From positions 186,001-250,000 of the forward strand of contig CAVQIM010000003.1 of NCBI GenBank assembly GCA_963712595.1: a stretch of DNA of 64,000 nucleotides. Reading direction: 5' to 3'. This stretch comes from VRUE01 sp963712595. GTDB taxonomy: Bacteria > Actinomycetota > Thermoleophilia > Solirubrobacterales > 70-9. Of this stretch, positions 59,425 to 64,000 are shown piece after piece (the stretch's first letter is position 1; each line of letters begins with the position of its first letter). Made by a program: the position numbers and the translations under genes. The notes under the pieces were generated by a model that worked only from the letters and a program-made list of their open reading frames with translations, searched no databases and was not told where the DNA came from.

Positions 59425-61186
59425 CTACTTGATCACCGCGAGGACGTCGCCGCTGGAAGACGGCGGCGCCCTCGGCGACGTTCAGCTCCTCCACCTTGCC
59501 GGCGCGGTGGGCCACTATCTCGTTCTCCATCTTCATCGCCTCGATCACGCAGATCAGGTCGCCCTCGGATACCTCGGCCCCCTGCTCGACGGCGACTTTG
59601 AGCACGGTGCCCTGCAACGGCGAGGGCAACGACTCGCTGGAGGCCCCCGCGGCGCCCCCAGCCTTGCGCTCGCGTTTGGGCGGGCGCTTGCCGCCCCCAG
59701 CCGGAGCAGCGCCACCGGCCGCGGCCTCGCCGATCACCTTGACCTCGAAGAGCTTGCCCGAGACCTCGACCTTGTAGTCGCGGCTGACCAGCTCGGCGCC
59801 TTCGGGCGCCTCGGCGGCTGGGCCAGCCTCCTCCGGCGCCGTCGTCTTGAGCCACTCGCGATCCTCCATCAGGTCGCGACAGGTCTCTCCGTTTGCCCAT
59901 TGCTCGGTCGCGAGCAGGGCCTTGTGAAAGGGGATCAGCGTGGTCAGGCCGCCGACCTCGTACTCGTCGAGGGCGCGCAGCATGCGCCGGGTTGCGTGCT
60001 CGCGGTCGACGTCCCAGACGATCAGCTTGGCGACCATCGGGTCGTACATCGGCGTCACCTCGGAGCCTGCCTCGACGCCGGAATCGACCCGAACGCCCGG
60101 TCCCGCGGGCTCGCGATAGGTCGTGATCGCACCCGGAGCCGGGGCGAATTTCTTGTGCGCCGCCTCGGCGTTGATCCGGCACTCGATCGCGTGGCCGCGC
60201 AGCTGCACGTCCTCCTGGGCAACCGACAGCGCCTCGCCGGCGGCAACCAACACCTGCTCGCGGACGATGTCGATGCCGCTGACCATCTCGGTCACGCAGT
60301 GCTCGACCTGCACCCGCGTGTTCATCTCGAGGAAGAAGTACTCGTCGCCGACCTGCAGGCCCTCGACCGTGCCCGCCGAGCGGTAGCCGACCGCGGCGGC
60401 CGCGTCGGTGGCGATCTTGCCAATCCGCTCCCGCATCTCGGCGTCGACCCGGGGGCCCGGTGCCTCCTCGATCACCTTCTGGTGGCGGCGCTGGACCGAG
60501 CAGTCGCGCTCGCCGACGTGAATCACGTTGCCGTGCCCGTCGGCCAGCACCTGGACCTCGACGTGGCGGGGGTCCTCGAGGTAGCGCTCGACGTAGACGC
60601 GGTCGTCGGAGAAGAACTTCTCGCCCTCGCGGGCGGCGCCCTCGAAGGCCTCCTGCAGGTCGTCCGGGGTCATCGCCACGCGGAACCCCTTGCCGCCACC
60701 GCCGCCAGCGGCCTTGCAGGCGACCGGGTAGCCGGCTTCCTCGGCCTGCTGGCGAGCCTCGTCGACGTCCTTGGCCGGCGCGGTGGCGCCGGGCACGATC
60801 GGCACCCCTGCCTCGGCCATGATCTCTCGCGCCCGCGTCTTCGAGCCCATCGCGTCGATCGCCTCCGGCGGCGGTCCGATGAAGACGATCCCGGCCTCTG
60901 CGCAGGCGCGGGCGAAGTCGGCGTTCTCGGCGAGGAAGCCGTAGCCCGGGTGGATCGCCTCGGCCCCGGCCTCCTTCGCCGTATCGATGATCTTGGCGAT
61001 GTTCAGGTAGCTCTCGGCGGGCACGGCGGGGCCGATCAGGAAGGCCTCGTCGGCCTCGCGCACGTGCGGCGCGTCGCGGTCGATTTCGGAGTAGACAGCG
61101 ACCGAGCGGATGCCCATCTCCTTCAGCGTGCGGGCGACCCGGATCGCGATCTCGCCGCGATTGGCTATCAGGACCTTCTCGAACAC
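59425..61186 (-). pseudogene. Acyl-CoA carboxylase alpha subunit (biotin carboxylase + BCCP), frameshifted near the end
   Basis: It starts at a GTG (MFEKVLIANRGEIAIRVARTL). The ATP-grasp loop is KAAGGGGGKGFRVA, and VQRRHQKVIEEAPGP and EMNTRVQVEHCVTEM are biotin carboxylase motifs. K552 in IEAMKMENEIV carries biotin. After V576 one extra A/T at 59457-59458 shifts the frame; without it the end reads SSGDVLAVIK and stops at 59425, giving 586 residues. As it stands the frame runs on to 59192, over the sulfatase gene, adding about 88 unrelated residues. It feeds malonyl- or methylmalonyl-CoA synthesis. Confidence 0.85.
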
Positions 61187-61211
61187 GGCGGCGCAGTCTA
61201 TTCATGGGCGG

Positions 61212-61308
61212 GGAGGCGGCGGGGGCACCCCTGGCCTGACAAGCCGCAGCGCTAATTAGCGCTGCGGCTTTGAGTATCCGCCAGCCCAGGGGTGCCCCCG
61301 CCGCCTCC
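61212..61308. repeat. Nested inverted repeat between divergent genes
   Basis: Outer arms 61212-61234 and 61286-61308 are perfect over 23 bp. Inside lies a perfect 30-base palindrome (61241-61270) of the form AAGCCGCAGCGCTAA and its complement. It lies between two divergent genes, where no terminator is needed. It may be a REP-like or small mobile repeat, or a cruciform regulatory site. Confidence 0.92.
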
Positions 61309-61443
61309 TATGAGAATTGGCTGCCCACCGGCAGAAGCGGGTCAGGATCACGCCTCCGCGCTGTGGCACAGCTTTCGAAACCCGGTGCGAAAAGTCCAAC
61401 CGGAGGCGCCCCTGTGCTTCGGTGCAATAGCTTCTCCGGCTCC

Positions 61444-62253
61444 ATGCTGATCGAGCTTCAGAGTCATTCGACGGTTTCCGATGGGCAGCTGGCGCCCGCT
61501 GGAGTCGTCGCGGAAGCTTATGAGGCGGGGGTTACGACGCTGGCGCTGACGGACCACGATGCGATTGCGGGGGTTCCGGAGGCGATCGAAGCTGCCGAAG
61601 GACTCGGCATCGAGGTGATGCCGGCGATCGAGATGTCGTGCGTGCACGAGTACGCGGAAGATCTGCACGTCTGCGGCTACTGGGTCGACCTGGAGAAGAT
61701 CGGGCCGGCCTGCGAGCGGGCGCAGCAGGAGCGGGTCGAGCGGGCGGGGGCGATCGTCGAGAGGCTGCGCGGCTGGGGTTTCGAAGTGAAGCTGGAGGAC
61801 GCGATCGCGGAGGCCGGCGACGCGCTCTCGATCGGGCGGCCCCACATCGCCCGCGCGGCCGGAGCGACCGGCGACCTGGGGCCGTTCTTCGAAGAGTACC
61901 TCGTCCCCGGCGGCAAGGCCTTCGTCCCGCGAAGCTGGCCGACCGCCGAGCAGGCGATCGAGCTGATCCGCGAGGCCGGCGGCGTCGCCGTCGTCGCCCA
62001 CCCCTACTGGGACATCTCGGAGCCCGACGAGGTTGAGGACCTGATCCGCTCCCTCGGCGCCGACGGCGTCGAGGCCTTCTACCCGACTCACAGCAAGGAG
62101 CAGACCGAGCACCTGCTGGCGCTCTGCGACGAGCTCGACCTGGTGCCGACGGCCTCCTCCGACTATCACGGGCCCACCCACAAGACCTTCGCCAAGTTCG
62201 GCGCCTACGACACCTACGGCCTGCGCGAGCCCGAGGTTCCGCCGAAGCCCTGA
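61444..62253 (+). CDS. PHP-domain phosphoesterase (RNase AM/YciV-like)
   Basis: 269 residues from the ATG at 61444. ELQSHSTVSDGQLAPAGVV, LALTDHDAIAGVPEA and EMSCVHEYAEDLHVCGYW give the His/Asp/Glu metal ligands of the PHP fold, with VAHPYWDIS and PTASSDYHGPTHK completing the trinuclear site. E. coli YciV (RNase AM) trims RNA 5' ends and hydrolyses pAp, so one of these activities is likely. Confidence 0.88.
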   Translation: MLIELQSHSTVSDGQLAPAGVVAEAYEAGVTTLALTDHDAIAGVPEAIEAAEGLGIEVMPAIEMSCVHEYAEDLHVCGYWVDLEKIGPACERAQQERVERAGAIVERLRGWGFEVKLEDAIAEAGDALSIGRPHIARAAGATGDLGPFFEEYLVPGGKAFVPRSWPTAEQAIELIREAGGVAVVAHPYWDISEPDEVEDLIRSLGADGVEAFYPTHSKEQTEHLLALCDELDLVPTASSDYHGPTHKTFAKFGAYDTYGLREPEVPPKP

Positions 62254-62287
62254 TCGGCAAGCCCCTCGTCACGAGCGCCCTTCTGTA

Positions 62288-62301
62288 TTAGGGTGCCCTA
62301 A
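62288..62301 (+). promoter_or_regulatory. Iron-box-like palindrome before DUF2470 gene
   Basis: TTAGGGTGCCCTAA ends two bases before the ATG. The TTAGG...CCTAA form is the core of DtxR/IdeR boxes, and a DtxR-family gene lies at 52.8 kb. The position over the start region suits repression. Confidence 0.65.
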
Positions 62302-62303
62302 TC

Positions 62304-62609
62304 ATGAAGTCCGACGACCCTGTGAGCCGCGGCGCCGAACGCGCCATCGCCCATCTCAACGACGACCACGCCGATGCGCTCCTCGATATGGCCCGCGCCC
62401 TCGGCGGCTGCCCCCAAGCGTCCGCCGCACGATGCGTGGACGCCGACCGCACCGGCCTCGACCTGATTGCCGAGACGCCCACGGGCGAGGCGGCGGTGCG
62501 GGTTGCCTACGACGAGCCGATCGAGGGACCCGAGGGATTGCGCAAAGCGACGGTCAAGCTCGCCCATCGCGCCCGCGAGTATTCGGCTACCCTAATTAGG
62601 GAAACCTAA
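62304..62609 (+). CDS. DUF2470 protein, heme-use associated
   Basis: 101 residues. RGAERAIAHLNDDHADALLDMARALGG is the DUF2470 helix pair that forms the C-terminal domain of HugZ-type heme oxygenases and occurs alone in actinobacteria. GLDLIAETPTGEAAVRVAYDEP follows. Its iron-box-like promoter and the heme genes after it suggest a role in heme iron use. Confidence 0.85.
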   Translation: MKSDDPVSRGAERAIAHLNDDHADALLDMARALGGCPQASAARCVDADRTGLDLIAETPTGEAAVRVAYDEPIEGPEGLRKATVKLAHRAREYSATLIRET

Positions 62610-62623
62610 TTAGGGCGCCCTAA
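62590..62623 (+). promoter_or_regulatory. Cluster of iron-box-like palindromes
   Basis: CCCTAATTAGGG (62590-62601) and TTAGGGCGCCCTAA (62610-62623) lie back to back, with a further CCTAATTAGGG across the join. The second differs from the 62288 box by one base. The cluster overlaps the end of the DUF2470 gene and precedes the monooxygenase gene, so it may allow several DtxR dimers to bind. Confidence 0.65.
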
Positions 62624-62665
62624 GCGATTTGCCGCTGCCGAGGCGCCGCGAAAGGAGCGGGGGCC

Positions 62666-62971
62666 TTGGTAACGGTGATGAATGTGGTGCAGGTGCACGA
62701 GGAGCGCCGGGAGGCGTTCGAGCGTGCCTTCCTCGGGCGTGAGAGCCACGTTCACAAGGCCGAGGGCTTCGTCGGCTTCGAGCTGCTCCGTCGCGAGGGA
62801 GAGGGAGTCGGAGAGTACGTCGTGCTCAGCCGTTGGAAGAGCGACGACGCGTTCAAGGCCTGGGTCAACAGCGACCTCTTCAAGATGAGCCACCGCCACG
62901 CCGACGGCGAGCTTGCCCACGGCAGCGAGGTGCGGAATTACACCGTGATCGACGCCAAGGTACCCGCGTGA
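62666..62971 (+). CDS. Heme-degrading monooxygenase (ABM/IsdG-like)
   Basis: 101 residues from a TTG with AAGGAG 8 bases upstream. VTVMNVVQVHEERREAFERAFLGRESHVHKAEGFVGFELL and YVVLSRWKSDDAFKAWVNSDLFKMSHRHA fit the ferredoxin-like fold of HmoA/MhuD proteins; N in MNVV and the His near residue 77 are candidates for heme contact. It should open heme to free iron. GTGA overlap with the next gene. Confidence 0.88.
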   Translation: MVTVMNVVQVHEERREAFERAFLGRESHVHKAEGFVGFELLRREGEGVGEYVVLSRWKSDDAFKAWVNSDLFKMSHRHADGELAHGSEVRNYTVIDAKVPA

Positions 62972-63819
62972 GGAAGCTGCTCGCCACGGCCCTGGCCCTG
63001 GCGGCCCTCTGCCTGCCGACGGTAAGCCACGCGGCGGCGCCGAAGCGAATCGTCGCCCTCACCCCGTTCGCCGCCAACACCCTGGCCAAGCTCGGCGTGA
63101 GGCCGATCGGAGTCGGTCAGACGCTGGGCGGCGCCGAACGCTTCTCGCCGAAGCTGCAGGGCGTCCCCACCCTCCCCCTCTCGCATCCGAACGGGCCCAA
63201 CCTCGAGCAGCTCGCCTCGCTGGACCCCGACCTCGTCTTCTCCTCGCAGACCTGGGCCAAGGGCAACCAGGCGATGGAGGCGCTGGGGATCGACGTCGTC
63301 CTCCACGACCCGCACTCGATCGACGGTGCCTTCGCGGACACCTTCAAGATCGGCACCATCGTCGGCCGCAAGCACTACGCCCGCGACCTGCTGCAATCGA
63401 TGCGCAAGCGAGTGGAAGTCGCGAGGGACGGGATCCGGGAGCACCCGAAGGTGATGCTGATCCTCGGCGTCGGCCGCACCCCCTTCACCTTCCTGCCCAA
63501 CAGCTGGGGCGGTGACATCGTCACCAAGGCGGGCGGCGAGCTGCTGACCGGCGGGGTCAGCTCCAAGTCCGGCTTCGAGCGGATCTCCGACGAAGTCGTC
63601 GTCGCCGAAAACCCGGACATCATCGTCGCCGTCCCGCACGCTAACGCGGACGACATCCCCTCGTTGACCGAGTACCTGCGATCGAACCCGGCCTGGGCGA
63701 GCACCAGCGCGGCACAAAACGGGCGGGTCTACATCTCGGTCGACAACTCCCTGCTGCAGGCCGGCACCGACATCGCCCAGACCATCCGCAAGGTCCGCCG
63801 CGCCTACCTGAAGAACTGA
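62968..63819 (+). CDS. Heme/iron ABC transporter substrate-binding protein (HmuT/BtuF-like)
   Basis: 283 residues from the GTG that overlaps the previous stop. RKLLATALALAALCLPTVSH then AAA is a signal peptide without lipobox. KRIVALTPFAANTLAKLGV, then NLEQLASLDPDLVFSSQTWA and ENPDIIVAVPHANADDIPSL are the two lobes of the class III (helical backbone) binding fold used for heme, siderophores and B12. The neighbours favour heme. Confidence 0.88.
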   Translation: MRKLLATALALAALCLPTVSHAAAPKRIVALTPFAANTLAKLGVRPIGVGQTLGGAERFSPKLQGVPTLPLSHPNGPNLEQLASLDPDLVFSSQTWAKGNQAMEALGIDVVLHDPHSIDGAFADTFKIGTIVGRKHYARDLLQSMRKRVEVARDGIREHPKVMLILGVGRTPFTFLPNSWGGDIVTKAGGELLTGGVSSKSGFERISDEVVVAENPDIIVAVPHANADDIPSLTEYLRSNPAWASTSAAQNGRVYISVDNSLLQAGTDIAQTIRKVRRAYLKN

Positions 63820-63825
63820 GCCAAG

Positions 63826-64000
63826 TTGGCGCGCCGCACCCTGGTCCTGGCGGCCCTGCTCGTCGCCCTGCTCGCCGCGACCCTCGCCTCGCTCGCCTTC
63901 GGCGCCGTGAAGCTGCCGCTGGCGGAGGTGGTGGACATCCTCTTCGGCAAAGGCGGGAGCGCCACCGACCAGCAGATTGTCGAGGTCCTGCGGCTGCCGC
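63826..64000 (+). CDS. FecCD-family permease, N-terminal part
   Basis: 58 codons from a TTG to the window end. LVLAALLVALLAATLASLAF is the first membrane span, then GAVKLPLAEVVDILFGKGG and QQIVEVLRLP match the conserved start of FecCD/BtuC permeases (usual end VLxLRLPR). It should be the membrane partner of the binding protein just upstream. Cut by the window. Confidence 0.88.
   Translation, partial: MARRTLVLAALLVALLAATLASLAFGAVKLPLAEVVDILFGKGGSATDQQIVEVLRLP

Noticed and set aside
1..64000. Insertion sequences or transposase genes
   Set aside because: No transposase-like protein was found; the only recombinase trace is the integrase remnant at 45.2-45.4 kb.

Overview
The window is about 70 percent GC, with tightly packed genes, four-base start/stop overlaps (ATGA, GTGA) and many GTG or TTG starts. 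Several genes have a TANNNT hexamer 6-7 bases before the start codon, the pattern of actinobacterial leaderless promoters. A fused PafBC regulator, a DtxR-type iron regulator with TTAGG-type boxes, and a biotin carboxylase fused to its biotin carrier domain also point to Actinobacteria. Thermoleophilia/Solirubrobacterales-like is my guess; no rRNA is present to settle it.

1-23.8 kb is a surface polysaccharide locus. It has the full dTDP-rhamnose set (rmlA alone; rmlD-rmlB-rmlC as an operon), GT2 and GT4 glycosyltransferases, a two-gene ABC exporter (Wzm/Wzt-like), two methyltransferases, two sugar epimerases (one frameshifted), and four large polytopic membrane proteins, three of them paralogues. 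A VapBC-type toxin-antitoxin pair lies inside it. The 660-base stretch upstream of rmlD holds two nearly identical 19-codon ORFs with very good ribosome binding sites and a hairpin between them, divergent from an ArsR-type regulator. I found no description that fits them.

23.8-40.8 kb is mixed: a secreted glycoside hydrolase, a PPOX-family flavoprotein, a Phd/PIN toxin-antitoxin pair whose toxin appears to start at CTG, a GlxA-type regulator facing a DJ-1 protein, a secreted DUF1906 protein, a penicillin acylase homologue, an MBL hydrolase, pafBC, an HD/OB nuclease, two crcB genes, an arsR-aquaporin-arsC operon with a clear operator, an FAH-family protein, an SDR and a lipoprotein.

40.8-46.7 kb is a defence and mobile-element zone. 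A GmrSD-like DUF262/DUF1524 protein is followed by a 3.9-kb segment bounded by a partial copy of the tRNA-Phe 3' half and by the intact tRNA-Phe gene. Inside are an AbiE toxin-antitoxin pair, a small hypothetical gene, a decayed tyrosine integrase tail, and a translationally coupled set of one membrane protein plus three 55-62 residue acidic proteins sharing an LSDTxA motif. This set and the 19-codon pair are the best candidates for something undescribed.

46.8-64 kb is mostly housekeeping: a GH15-like enzyme, a LOG-family protein, an MrfA-like helicase, folP, HAD hydrolases, a DtxR-family regulator, an aminotransferase, sucCD, a sulfatase, a biotin carboxylase (frameshifted near its end) and a PHP phosphoesterase. 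It ends with a heme/iron locus (DUF2470, heme-degrading monooxygenase, heme-type ABC uptake genes) carrying iron-box-like palindromes, which runs off the window. Two long nested inverted repeats lie at 54.6 and 61.2 kb.
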